A stretch of 64,000 bases of DNA from Cephalopachus bancanus (taxonomy: Eukaryota > Chordata > Mammalia > Primates > Tarsiidae): positions 3,410,001 to 3,474,000 of the forward strand of contig JAPVLO010000277.1 of the NCBI GenBank assembly GCA_027257055.1. The letters are read 5' to 3'. The position numbers and the translations under genes were made by a program. Positions 36,185 to 48,784 of the stretch are shown one piece after another. The notes under the pieces are model-generated. The model ran no database searches and had not been told where the DNA came from. It saw only the letters and a list, made by a program, of their open reading frames with translations. Position 1 is the stretch's first letter. Each line of letters starts with the position of its first letter.

Positions 36185-36520
36185 ATGCATTCAGCAAACA
36201 TTTCTAAGCACCTATTACATTCTAGGCACTGGAAAATACAGCAGTGAACAAAACAAAATGCTTGGTCACATGCAGCTTACATTCCTGTGGTACAAGGGGA
36301 AAGAAGTCAAACATAGTATTCAGGTAATGATAAGTACACTAGGGAAAAAATAAGCTGGGAAAGAAGACAGAGACTGTGGGTGGCCGGATTACAATTTTAA
36401 GTAGGGTCCTCAGAGAAAGCCCCACTGAGAAAGTTGAATCTTAATAAAGATTTAAATGAAGTTAGGAAGCAAGCCATGTAGATGTAGGGGAGAAAGCATT
36501 TAAACAATAGCACTGAAGAC
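36185..36520 (-). repeat. L2 LINE
   Basis: Long antisense match: CATTCAGCAAACATTTCTAA, TCTAGGCACTGGAAAATACA, GCAGTGAACAAAACAAAATG, then CAGAGAAAGCCCCACTGAGA. Confidence 0.85.
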
Positions 36521-37534
36521 AATATGATTAGTTAGAATTGATTGAACAAAGTAACATATGACAACATGAAATCTGAGAAGGGGGTCCCCAGGAGGGTCAG
36601 ATTAAAGGGGAACCTGCAGTCCAAGATTTCTATCAAAAAATAAAAAATATTATCTTAGCTACTAGAGATTAGATGAGCAGCTTTACTAGGGATAACCCAA
36701 TTGAATAGGAAATTTAGCATGAATTACTAATGGTAGGATTTCTGAGAATATCAACAGGTTAGTAGAGACACTATTTTTGGATGTTCCCAGTATTCATTAA
36801 ATTGTATTTCACAGTATCATCAACCACTCTCATGACTAGCTTTTATGCATCCTCTATTTACTAGAAGGTGAGTGCTGAATGGAGGAAAGGAAGGCTGAAG
36901 ATAAGGGAATTAATATGCTCTCCATTGCAAGCGAAGTGGAGAAGTGTTTCACCTCCCATATCTCAGCAGAAGATGCTAATATATAATTCAAAATAACCAG
37001 GTGGCCAGTCAGATAATGTTTCACAACTAAAAGCTGAAGTGAAACAAATTCCAGAGTGCCAACTTAGGCTTTACCCAATATTCATAATACTGTAAACATC
37101 GAAGGACAACAGATTATTTCTCTGCATTCCTCAAAGTCTACTACAGAGAGTTATTTTCGGGCCTCACATTTTATATTGCATGACTGAAACAATACAAAAA
37201 TAATTTCAAGACATGAGAAAAGGTTCTCCACTTTAGCTGGGGGTCATACAGCTTTCCCACACACCAACCTGTCCTTAAAAACCTGGGGCTACAAATACAC
37301 ACCACATTTTCTCTCTTTCTTTCTCTTTTTTCTTTTTTAAGTTTTAAAACAGCACTTATTAGAAAAAGAAGAGAGGAAACAAAAGACAGGTGAAAGTTTC
37401 ATACCAAAAAGGCCTGAACCAGGCAAGTCTTGGAAAGAAAAGACTGCCACATTTTCTCTATTTCTTACGTTCCTCTATGTTCCCCAATTATGGTAAAGGC
37501 TTATATCAATTTTATCTTCTAAAATAATCACATA

Positions 37535-38086
37535 CGAGAGGGTAACTAAAAAACTGGAAATTATTTATAAAAAATTGTGTAACCTTATGTGTTTAAATTT
37601 CAGTCAGCGTCAAAGTACTCTGTTTGATGCAATACACAGACACTTTTTCCACTGCTCAAAATAGTTTTTGAACTCGTCAATTTTGATAACTTTTAGTGCT
37701 TTTGCCATTTTTTGTTTCATTTATTTCACATGGGCAAATGTTTCCCTTTGAGAACTTTTTTTCTCCAGGGAAACAAAAGTTGCTCGGGGCAAGATCAGGT
37801 GAGTAGGGAGGGTGAGGCACGGGGGTCATGCTGCTTTAGGTCCAAAACTGCTGAACACTCAGCGTGGTGTGGGCAGGTGTGCTTGTAAATCACCCGTCAC
37901 GATATGGGCAAACGCATAGAAAGCATCCCACCAAAAATTCACTGAAGCCAAACACAGCCTCTCACATCACTAGCTGGCACACTGATGCCAACGGGTTCCT
38001 AGAACACTCACCTAGTGGGGGAAGTCTATACTACAAGGGGCCTGCCCTCTAAAAGATCATTCTAGTTTTTTTGGGGTCCCCCCTCA
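37535..38086 (-). mobile_element. Internally deleted mariner-family transposon with transposase remnant
   Basis: TIRs are visible: CGAGAGGGTAACTAAAAAAC at the low end against GTTTTTTTGGGGTCCCCCCT at the high end, each next to TA. On the minus strand the transposase C-terminus is recognisable: PHPPYSPDLAPSN (third catalytic Asp of the DD34D set), then KVLKGKHFAHVKE, IKIDEFKNYFEQWKK and CIASNREYF in shifted frames. At about 550 bp versus about 1.3 kb for a full element, most of the N-terminal part is gone. A dead pseudogene. Confidence 0.85.
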
Positions 38087-38497
38087 TATTACAGATCCCT
38101 TATTCTGAATTGTTTTCCTTAGATATCTACTGACAAGCTCATAAATTCTCACACTTAATGGCAACTATATGCTATAATGCGCCGTATAAATATATACCAT
38201 AAATATTTTTACTTATTGTACACTACCAAATATAACCAGCTCTCAGAAAAGTAGCCACTGTATTATGGATTTATATATAACTGTAAGTGGCAAGACTTCT
38301 TCAAACTTTGGAATAATTTCCAGACTCAAATCAGCTTTAAATTCTTTTATATTATTTCTAACCAGCATAAAACTATGCTAAATCTATATGCTATGCTCTT
38401 TATTAGTTCTTTTATCTGAGCTAATATGTAAATACAAATAAAGATTTAAAAATACCTATTAAACACAATCATTATAAGACGATCTCCCCGATGGATT

Positions 38498-38580
38498 ATG
38501 ATGATGGTTGCACAACTGTGACTAGAGTTGCAGTCAATAAATTGTACAATTTAAGTGGGTGAATTGTATGGTGAGTTCTC
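38498..38580 (+). repeat. L1M 3' end fragment
   Basis: GATGATGGTTGCACAACTGT, then TTAAGTGGGTGAATTGTATG, the L1M terminal motif, stopped by the next Alu. Confidence 0.75.
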
Positions 38581-38587
38581 TCTCTCT

Positions 38588-38875
<288 letters not shown>

Positions 38876-38886
38876 TGAACTATAAC

Positions 38887-39178
38887 TTTTTTTTTTTTTT
38901 TTTTTTTTTGAGTTGGAGTCTCACTCTGTCACCCAGGCTGGAGAGCAGTGATATGCTCACAGTCACCACAGCTTTGACCTGCTGGGGTCAGGCAATCCTT
39001 CTGCCTCGGCCTTCCAAGTAGGTGGCACTACAGGCATGCGCTACCACGTCCCCCTAATTTTTTGGTTTATGGTCTCACCAAGTTGCCGAGGCTGGCCTTG
39101 AACCTCTGGGCTTAGGCAGTCCTCTCGCCTCAGCTTCTCAAAGTGCTGGGATGACAGGCTAAGCTACTGAGCCTGTCT
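38887..39178 (-). mobile_element. Alu, same orientation as its neighbour
   Basis: Second antisense Alu about 10 bp away, with a T-tail of more than 20 bases; diverged, short linker deletion. Confidence 0.92.
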
Positions 39179-39378
39179 CCAATTCTACTGCTATCTACAA
39201 CCTTGTCTCCAATCCTACTGCTACCTTACTTGAGACCTTCTCTTTCTGTTGTACTAATGCAGTGGTTTTCAACTGCTCTCTCTCTACCTTCAGTCCTATT
39301 CTTGTTATACCTAGTTAAGGAAGTCATCTTTCTAAAATGCAAAACTAGGAGCAGGGTGGAATAAGAGATAACAAAGAA

Positions 39379-39663
39379 GCCGGACTCGGTGGCTCAAACT
39401 GTAATCCTGTGCCTTTGGGAGGCTGAGGTGAGTGGATTGCCTGAGCCCGCGGGTTCGAGACCCGCCCGGGCAACTTGGCGAGACCTCATCGCTACAATAA
39501 ATCAAAAATCAGCCGGGCATGGTAGCACGCGCCCGTAGTTCCAGCTACTCGGAAGGCTGAGGCGGAAGGATCGCCAGAGCCCAGCAGGTTGAGGCTGCGG
39601 TGGCCGGGAGCGGCCACTGCACTCCAGTATGGGCAACAGAGCGAGACTCCGACTCAAAAAAAA
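39379..39663 (+). mobile_element. Alu, lineage-specific type
   Basis: Near-consensus. Exact target-site duplication AGAGATAACAAAGAA at 39364-39378 and 39664-39678. Both hairpins perfect (39449-39465; 39600-39617). Confidence 0.97.
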
Positions 39664-39704
39664 AGAGATAACAAAGAATAAGAGATTTTCAGCAAGATCA
39701 TTTA

Positions 39705-39850
39705 GTGTTTGAAATCTCAGGTTCAATCACTTATTAATTAGCATTTTGACATTATACAAATTTCTTAATCTTGCTAGCCCCTTGTTTCCTCCTCTGCAAG
39801 TTATAGACAAGGATATCTGCCTCAAGGGGTCACTATGAAAACTAAATAAG
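39705..39850 (+). repeat. MIR SINE
   Basis: CAAATTTCTTAATCTTGCTA, GTTTCCTCCTCTGCAAGTTA, then AAAACTAAATAAGA, sense MIR order. Confidence 0.75.
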
Positions 39851-41362
39851 ACGGTAAAAACAAAAAGCAAAAAGACAAGGCTCCTAAAGTAGGAGTCTAG
39901 AAATGTTAGCTCGTTTGTCCTCCCTGAAAGTTTCAACCATCAATGTTTCTGAAAGTTGTCACATGCTAAGGAAAACCTCACTTAAGGGGAATAAAGTCAC
40001 AAGAGATAACACCGATATCAAAAACAGTCACAACAATGCAGTGAGTCACACTGAGAAACTTGCGTTCTACTGGGGAAGTTTATTTGGAAAACTACACAAT
40101 GATGAGAAAGTTGTTTCCTGAGTATGCAGAAATCCAGAGCATGGCAGGTAGTTCTCAGCCAAGAACTGCTTGAACAAGGCTCCCTTTCCCCAGCAACTGC
40201 AGGGACTCATTGTCCCAAGTTTCTTTCCAAAGCTCACTCTAATTATGAATAAATGACTTTGACTAGTGGAGAAAAAGCATCAAAAGCAGGAGTTTCTAAC
40301 CATCTTAAAGGAATTACTTTTTTCCTCCCACAAGCTGTGTAATCACCTTTGATGGACTGGAAACAGTCTCAGACAAGAGGGAGGGAAGAGATGGTTAGTG
40401 ATGACTGTACACCTATCCCCAGTGGAAATTTCTGAAAACTGAAATTTAAAAAGATATAGTAGCAGAGACTGACCAGGTAAAAATTTTGAAGTAATAACAA
40501 CAACAATCCAGTGCTTGGAAACTTTTGACTCCAATACCTCACAGAACAAACCACATTCAAAGAATGTCATGAATGACTTCAGATAGAAAAGCTTTTCTTG
40601 CTAAGCTTTCTTTTAATATTTACCAATATCTACGATCATGTTCCCCCTGCCCCTTCAAATAACTACTAGAATCCAAAAAAAATCTTGGAAGAGACCATAG
40701 GAGAACATAATGATTATCAGTGTCTTCTGCTCCTAGCTGCTAAAATTCTAACAGTCTACACCTCCAAAATACAGATGCTTGTTGGAGTCATAGGATATGG
40801 TAATCAAATGAATAGAAATACAGTATTAGAATCTCATGATTCTGTACATTACAAGTAGAAAAACATCAGAAGCGAAGGAAGCTCCAAATAAAGATTTCAG
40901 AGGACAGTCAATGGTGACATGCAGAACTGAATATTTTAAAATCAGTGGAACATCCAGCTGGCAGATGATGAGGGACCAGAATATACAGAAAGTCAAAGCT
41001 AGAGAAACAGACCAAAGAACTGCCTCTGTGTGTACAACAGCAGAGAGTGTAAACTGGTGGTTCAGGGAATTGGATGAATCCTGTAGGTATATTTTGTTTG
41101 ACCTACACAGTACTTAAAAGTTGGAAGACTGCATATAAATATATAGGCTTTTGTTTCCATAGAAAAAAAGGGCAGCATCTGTCATCACTGAGTTTGTAAT
41201 CCCACATGTAATCCCTTGATACAGGGCATGCACCCTCCAGCCCAACACAGCGTGACTACTGTATCACACACCAAGAATCAACCATCATTTATCAAGTGAA
41301 GCTTATGCTGTGGTTCGTCTCATAATAAACACACAATTCTTTATACTGCTGTCTCTATGAAA

Positions 41363-41905
41363 AGTGTTAATGGGGTTCAGAGCATGCCACCCCAAAATAT
41401 GCTGCTTTGGCATATTGATTACTTTGAGTTAAAAGCACTTGAAATACAGTAGATGCAAGAAGGGCACACTGACTTTCCTTTTCTTTCTGAAAGCGGGAGA
41501 CAAAACTCTCATGTGAAAGGTGCCCTCCCTATACCAGGAGGAAGGAAGACATTCTTATCACCAGAGATGGGAATTGAGGACCAAAAAAAAAAAAAAATCT
41601 GCACAAACAAACCTTGTTAAACTAACCCTTATCTGCTTAGTCATTTTTCACGATTAACTGTCCCAGCCCAAACCTCTTTGTCCTGTCACGTGTTCACAAT
41701 TTACTACTCTTTGTCCTTCCCAGTATATTAGATTTTGGCCCTGCTTCTTTGGGTCTTCATTTTTCTTGTGAGGGCTCCCATATACATGTAAAAATTACTA
41801 AGCAAAAAGTGTATGTTTTTCCCCTGTATTATGTCAATTTAATTCTTAGGCCCAGATGGAGACCCTAAGAGGATAGAGAAATATGTTACCTCCCCTATAG
41901 TGTAA
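41363..41905 (+). mobile_element. ERV-L type LTR (MLT2-like)
   Basis: Collinear with ERV-L LTRs: GAGCATGCCACCCCAAAATA, TTTGGCATATTGATTACTTT, GGTGCCCTCCCTATACCAGG, GCCCTGCTTCTTTGGGTCTT, then CCTAAGAGGATAGAGAAATA near the end. A solo LTR; no coding part adjoining. Confidence 0.8.
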
Positions 41906-41924
41906 AACAAGACAATACACCTTT

Positions 41925-42172
41925 TTTTTAAAGAGACAGGGACTCGCTTTGTTGCCCAGGCTGGAATGCAGTAGCATCATAGCTCATGATCCTCCCAAGG
42001 AGCTGAGTCTATAGGTGTACACCAGCACATATGGCTCATTTCTACATTTGTTGTAGAGACTGGGTCTTCCTATGCTGCCCACACTGGTCATGAACTCCTG
42101 GCCTCAAGCAATCCCTCCTGCCTCAGCTTTCCAAAACACTGGGATTGCAGGTGTGAGCCACCACAACTGGCC
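41925..42172 (-). mobile_element. Old Alu with internal deletion
   Basis: AluJ-like divergence; GTAGCATCATAGCTCATGAT runs on into CCTCCCAAGGAGCTGAG, with part of the right arm missing. Confidence 0.85.
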
Positions 42173-42394
42173 CCACAATCTACTTTTTAAATACCTGACC
42201 CAATTATTTGTATTTCCTGGGCACTGCTTGAATAATCATCAAAAAAAAAGCAGATGGTGATGAAGTTAGTTTATCAAAAGCAGAGTTTAGAGTATAAGCT
42301 AGGAATCAAAAACAGAAGAAAAACTAAAACACCCCCCAACACACATACCAACAAACCCCCCAGAATTTAGTAACTGAAGGATCCAAATTACAGT

Positions 42395-43290
42395 GCAAGT
42401 AACCTTTAACTAGCAATACCAGTTACTGGATATCTGCCCTACAGATACACTCATTAAAAAAAAACCACACACACACATGTTCAACAGTATTCTTTGCAGC
42501 ATTATTCGTAATACCAAAAGATGAAAACAACCTACATGCCAATAAAAAGAGGCTACATAAATAAGTTATGGTATTATTGTAGCCGCAAGTAAGGAGTCAC
42601 CACCACACTGAGAGGCAAATATTGGGTCCTCTATTGCCAGTGGTCAAGAGCAGGCTCATGCCAGAAAGAAACTCTTGACCCCAAATGAAGCAAACAAGGG
42701 GTTTATAAAGGCAAAAATCGCAAGGATACATAGCAACTTAGCAACCATAAACTAGCAACTTTTGACCGTTAGGGAGTTTCAGTTAACTTTATGTCCCAGG
42801 CACAGTCAGGGACTGGAAAGTCCCTGGAGTTCTGCCAACAAGATTGGTATACTGTTTACTGGAATGGTTAGGACAGTTGCATGGAGACAAGGTGGAAGAA
42901 CTACTATACAATGGAGTCACCTTGGTTAGATCACTAATAGCCATTTCAGTATAACCCGACAATGCAGCCATCAAAAAAAAAAGGAAGTTCCTTATATGCT
43001 TGCTAATATGAGACAGATTCCAAATAAAAAGAACAAGGAAGAGTACAGTGTATATATTACACCAGTTGTGAAGGAGCAGCAGAAGGAAAGTGGGAAGAAT
43101 ATACAAACACAGATTTTTTTTTTACGCATGCTAAAATATTTCTGGAAGGATACAGAACAAATTGGTAGTATTAATTCCCTCAGGGAGGGGAACTTGATAA
43201 CCAAGGGATGGAGGTAACAGAGAGACGTTTTCCTGAGTACACCTTTGCACCTTTTGAATTATGTAGCAAGTAAATGGGTACTTATTCAAA
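42395..43290 (+). repeat. L1M 3' end split by an LTR
   Basis: Upstream part: GTATTCTTTGCAGCATTATT to GCTACATAAATAAGTTATGG. Downstream part (from 42962): ATGCAGCCATC, TTTCTGGAAGGATACAGAAC, CACCTTTTGAATTATGTAGC. Collinear once the LTR is removed. Confidence 0.85.
42578..42961 (-). mobile_element. 384-bp solo ERV LTR inserted in the L1
   Basis: On the minus strand it begins TGTCGGGTTATACTGAAATG and ends ACTTGCGGCTACA, with TG...CA termini. TATAAA (42702-42707) and a consensus NF-kappaB site GGGACTTTCC (42815-42824) mark a U3-like promoter. No clear 4-6 bp duplication. Family not named. Confidence 0.7.
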
Positions 43291-43291
43291 A

Positions 43292-43335
<44 letters not shown>
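43291..43335. repeat. (ATT)n microsatellite at an Alu tail
   Basis: About 15 ATT units forming the evolved tail of the Alu at 43336. Confidence 0.95.
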
Positions 43336-43336
<1 letters not shown>

Positions 43337-43617
43337 GAGTCGGAGTCTCACTCTGTTGCCCAGGCTGGAGTGCAGTGGCACGCTCACGGCCACCGCAGCC
43401 TCAACCTGTTGGGCTCCAGCAATCCTTCTGCCTCAGCCTTTCTAGTAGCCGGAACTATAAGTGCATGCTACTGTGCCCGGCTGGTGTTTTATTTCATTGT
43501 AGAGATGAGGTCTCACCAAGTTGCCCAGGCTGGTCTCCAACCCCTGGGCTCAGGCAATAGTCTCGCCTCTGCCCCCCAAAGTGCTGGGATTACAGGCTTA
43601 AGTCACCACACCTGGCC
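43336..43617 (-). mobile_element. Alu
   Basis: Antisense copy; target-site duplication CAAAAATTATT on both sides (about 43287 and 43616). Confidence 0.94.
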
Positions 43618-45364
43618 AAAAATTATTTTTTTCAATTAACAAGTTGGCTGAGCTAATTCCAAGTATGATTAAGAATTCAGCAACTATCAGAACTAGTGTG
43701 GCAATGACCCTTTCCCTCCACATATATGCCACTTTGCCTTATAGTTCAAGGTGTCAGAGATTTCAGCAGAAATCTAGAGTGGGTGGAGGGTTGAGGAGAG
43801 TGAGAAGTAATAAGGACAATGGAAGAAATGGCATGGTATCTTTTTCCATCTGGCTTTTTGAACTGGTTTAGAGCCCAGAAGGAATAAAAGGGTAGATCTG
43901 AAAGATAAGAAACCTTCTTAAGAAAGGCTGTGAAACTGTGTGCACAAACCCTCTAGCTTTGGCTTGGGAGCAAACTGTGGTACAGAGACAGGGAAAAAGG
44001 GAATTCTCTAATTCAGCCCTCTGCTTCCTAAGCACCCAGAAGAGAGCCAGCTCTGAAGCACTAAAAACAGCATTTCCAGCACTGCTACTATCCCTCACAG
44101 AGGACCCAATGTCAGTGACAGTGATGACGTATCACACTAGGGTGGCCTAAGGGAGTATTAATTCCCCAAAAAGACTCTAAGGAAAAATCATTCACTTCTG
44201 TTCCTGAATACATATGTAATGTTGCATTCAAGGACTCTCAGAAATACTGACTAGGGCTCTGAAAGGGCTGGGGGGGGTTCTGTGTAAGCAGGAAAAAACT
44301 AAAAGTTATACTTCATCTCTATCTACAAATGACAAAGCTTAGACACAATCACCCTTTAAAAATATAAAAGTATTAACTAGAGGAGTGAAAGAACAGAAAA
44401 CAATACTCTGGCGACAGAGCCAAAGGAAAACCTTACTGAAATTTTTTAAACTTAAGCTATTACGCACTGAACAGGAAGTAGAAGAGAAAAAAACATGAGG
44501 ATGGCTGGAAAGAGGTTACTCAAGGCTCTGCTGGGAACCAAGACACTTAGTTATGCAGTACCTACTTTCCAAAGTGAAATCTTTCAACTGCTTTAAAATG
44601 TTTCTTTTCTAAGCCATTGAAAGCAATGAGATCATGTTCTTGATTAAGTGCCAGGTTTTTTTTCCTCTGCAACCCAGATTGTTGAAGTTAAAAAAGAAGA
44701 AAAATTACAAGAATGAAAAAGGGTGAAGGCAGGAAGATTTGGGAACAGAAAACAGAGAGTAGGAAAACATAAAGAAATTTTAATAAGCTAGTGGTAGAAA
44801 AGTATGGAATGACCAAATATAGAGTTGTTTTGTTTTTTTAAGTCAAGGATATCTCACTCTATTCCAAAAATACAACAAAGAATTTATTTCAATTCAATCT
44901 ATCAATCTGATGTTTTCCTATTCCATTTTATCCAGAGTTAAAGTAACATATACAATCTCTTTATGCCCCACAGCATAAAATATTTATAAATTCATAGACG
45001 AGCCATTTGTAAAAGATAGAGTGTGCACTAAAACCATAGAACTTGCTGGACCATAAAAAAGAATTTGAAGGCTAGCCTTGGTAATTTTTGTTTACTCTCC
45101 ATAAAAGGAAATTAATGACAATCATTACCCTAAACAATAGATAGTAAGAGATATAATTTATAAGATTAGCAAGAAGTCAAATATAAAAGAATTAAAAATT
45201 AAACTCCATCTCAAAATACAACTCCTCTAGGTGTTAGAATAAATAACAATAACATGGTCCATGTATTATACTTTTATCCATCAGTGTCTTCCACCTAGAT
45301 CAGCAGCTATTCAAAGTAATTTTATATTTGAATAGCACCTTTATACTTTTCAAAATTCCTTCAC

Positions 45365-45515
45365 ATTTCTCACTTGATGTCCACAATGCCCTGTGAAGTA
45401 GGTAGGGCAGGTTTCATTCAGTTTTAGATACCAAAACACACATGGGAAACTTAAGAGATAAATAAGTCAGTTGTAAGCCAGCGGTAGAATGCAAGGATCC
45501 AGAACTTCTGGTCCA
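45365..45515 (-). repeat. MIR SINE
   Basis: CTTGATGTCCACAATGCCCT, GTGAAGTAGGTAGGGCAGGT, then TTGTAAGCCAGCGGTAGAAT, antisense MIR. Confidence 0.8.
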
Positions 45516-45544
45516 ATGCTGGTCAAAAAGGTATTTGTGGACAA

Positions 45545-46010
45545 TTATTTACTACCCACTCAGTATTTATTAAGCACTGACTGTGTTCCAGGACTAGTCA
45601 GGCATTAGGAATATAACAGAGAACAAGAACATACACAGTTTTTGCCCTTATGAAGCTTCCAGTGTAGTGAGAGTCATTACTTTAAATAATAACACAAATA
45701 AGTGCAAAGCTGCAATTGTGATAAATGTTATAATGGGGTGTTGAGTGCTATGAGAACATATAATGTGGGAGAGTTGAGCTTGTCAGAAAGGCTGGGAAAG
45801 GATTTCCTTAAGAAATAATGATAGTTTTTTGACTAGTCTTTAAAAAAAAATCTTTGAAAATTTTTAAATGATAAAGCTCAAATCTAAAGCAGACATTATA
45901 TAGACAAAGAAAGACAGGAAATGCCGAGTCTCGACACAGGGGACATCATGTGCAAAAGACCTACTGTGGGAGGGGCCACATAAAATCCAAGAGATAAAGG
46001 AAGAGCAGCC
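45545..46010 (-). repeat. L2 LINE
   Basis: CTCAGTATTTATTAAGCACT, TTGCCCTTATGAAGCTTCCA, GGAAAGGATTTCCTTAAG, then GACATCATGTGCAAAAGACC, a long antisense L2 match. Confidence 0.8.
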
Positions 46011-46499
46011 TTGCTGACACAGCACCTGACCCTAACTTAGCGGAATCAGAGCACTGAAGTGTGAGGTTAGGGATGACGTTTTCAAAATAAGCTTGCCCAT
46101 GTAATCTAAGACATAGTAAGGTTTGAATGATATTGCCCTATTAAAATGATTGTTTCGTAACATTTGGATGTTTTATTTAGGAAGTGGGGGTGACTGAAAA
46201 GAATGAAAAAACATTCAAAAGTTGCCAAATTATCAACATTCTAAGGTATGACATCAGTTTTAATTTAGAGAATAAAATAAGGTTTCATGAAGGTGATGAC
46301 ATCTGCCCTAGGTTTTTAGAGGTAAACTGACCCTCCAGATAGAGAAAGAGGCTACTCCAGATAAAGAGGTGAAATGACTGAAAAGATAGCCTTGTTGCCT
46401 CATAAGAATGTGTTTTATTTTACTGTAGTCTCTCCTAAGTAGTACCTATTCCTAGAAATATCATTCCCATATTATCTAAGTTGCAGAGACCTTGTAGCT

Positions 46500-46640
46500 C
46501 ACAAAGCTTTAATTTTATACTCATAACAAATTCTATTAGGCTATAAGGGCAGGTATTAATTTTCTTGATTTTGCAGATAAAGAAAACCAGCTGAAAAGAG
46601 GTTGATTTGTGCAAGGTCACGTTTCAACACTGCCCTTTGC
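46500..46640 (-). repeat. MIR fragment
   Basis: TTTGCAGATAAAGAAAACCA, then GATTTGTGCAAGGTCACG, antisense MIR. Confidence 0.65.
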
Positions 46641-47654
46641 TATTAACATATAGATTCCTGACTGCCATGATACAGAACAGATATCAAAGTTTATTATCTG
46701 AAATATGGAGAGCTGAGAAGGCCATAAGAACTCTACTATAATTCAAGACAAAAGCCAGTTATCATGGCTTTAATTAAATAAAGGTAACAGGCAGGAGGTC
46801 TTAGTCAAAGAGAAAATGACAAAAATAGAGATTCAATGAAGCATCCCTGATGACACCTAATAACTGAAGTATCAAAAAGCAATTATGAGTAAAAGGGGAA
46901 AACAAAACAAAATTTAGTAGTACAATATCCTGAAGGACAAAAATGAACAGATGGGGGGGAGACACACATCTCACCTTTAAATAACACTTTCTGATCCTTC
47001 ATTTTTTTTCAATTTTCTCTCAGAAGTTGCCTTCAGGAAAACTCTGGTGATCACTTTCTGAATCTATGCTGTTCTTAGCCATCAAACGCATTTATTCTTC
47101 TCTTTCTTTTCTAACATGCGGACTCTAAATGATGCAAATACTAGACTTGCTTTTAACAAAGATTAAGCCTCTATTTTGTGCAAAATATTATGGAAGGTAC
47201 AAAAAGACAAGTTCTCCAGTCTCAAGGACTGTATTTTGTATTTTAGCAACAACAGTCAATACTATGAACTCTTTCTAAGATAATATTCAAAAAAATCTTT
47301 TTGGTTGTACTCTATCTTCATAAACAGAAAGGACTTCCTATTTCTATGGATGAACAAAAACTTCATAGCCATGAATGAAGTCATTCCATGTCACACAGAA
47401 ATTCGTCCAAGGAATCCAATGCTTTTGGCTTGTCAACCTATCTGGCTTACAGCAGGTACATATGAAGTGATAATGTTGTCCATATAAGAAAGAGTTTCCT
47501 TCGAGTTAAAGGTAGTGTAAAGTTGGAAAGAACAGAGATTAAGAATAATAGTTAATTGGTAATGAGGAAAACAGAATTTTTATGAGTATGGACAACAAAC
47601 AATAACTTATTATCACAACCCAAAGGATTTACGATATCTGTATAGAAATACTGA

Positions 47655-47945
47655 TACTCACGCTTATAATCCTAGCACTCTGAGGCTGAGGCTGAGGTGA
47701 GGGGATTGCCAGAGCCCATGGGTTCGAGACCAGCCTGGGCAACTTGGCAAGCCTTCATCTCTACAATAAATCTAAAAATTTGCTGGGTGTGGTGGTGCAT
47801 GCCTGTAGTTCCAGCTACTCAGAAGGCTGAAGCAGAAGGATCGCTGGAGTTCAGCAGGTCGAGGCTGTGGTGGCCATGAGCGTGCCACTGCACTCCAGCC
47901 TGGGTGACGGAGTAAGACTCCCATTCAAAAAAAAAGAAAAAGAAA
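47655..47945 (+). mobile_element. Alu, 5'-trimmed
   Basis: Starts at CACGCTTATAATCCTAGCAC, missing the first about 15 bases; contains a small GCTGAGGCTGAGG duplication. Confidence 0.92.
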
Positions 47946-48784
47946 GAAAGACTGCTACTTACTCAAAAACCTCTAGAACCAGCTTATAAATCTACTTTTC
48001 CATCTCAGCTATACCACCCTTACTCTCAATCTTCTATCTTTCTACTTGTCTGGCTGACTGAAAAGTGGTATACCAACAACTGAAAAAAAAATACATAGAC
48101 AGAAGACGACAGCCTATCTCTCTTCCATTCTCTTTAATACTACTGTCTCACATCTTATCTACCCACAACAAAGAACAATATTGTACTTTACTTGCATTAA
48201 CTGAATTTGACCTGTTTTTATATTAAATGTAGAATGAATGAATGAAATGTTTTCTATTTTTCTTGCCCCCCAAATCCCTAACTGATTAAGCTTTTTGAAA
48301 GTGGCCTTGGTGGCTATTGTTTTTTAGCCCTCTGGTTTGGTGGTCCTAGACAGGAAAAATATTCTTTACCTCTGCAATATAGAAAGTTTAAATTTATAAT
48401 AAGTGAATCTCTACAATCTAAGCCTCAGATATTAAAAAGACTAATTTTCTCTGTGCCAAAGACAAGTGGATTTGTGAAGCCACAGAGTTTGTCTCAATCG
48501 ACATGAATTCATTCTCTTTTTAGCTCAAAATGTCTAATATGTTCTTGGGAACCACTTAACTATCTTTCATTTCTCACTGTGGATAATTACATGTTTTACA
48601 GTCTAGGTGGCTCTCACTACATCTAAAGAAGTCCATGGAGTAAGCTTCCAGGCAAAAAGTACTCTAATCAGTTTTATTATTATTATAGTTTAAATGTATA
48701 ACACATAGTGTGTATTTATAATGTTGCTATATTAATTCATAAAATGATAAACGATACTATTATTATATCTACATTTCAATTTTC

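Noticed and set aside
42789..43106. 105-codon minus-strand frame as a viral protein remnant
   Set aside because: It crosses the edge of the solo LTR into antisense L1, so it is not a single gene.
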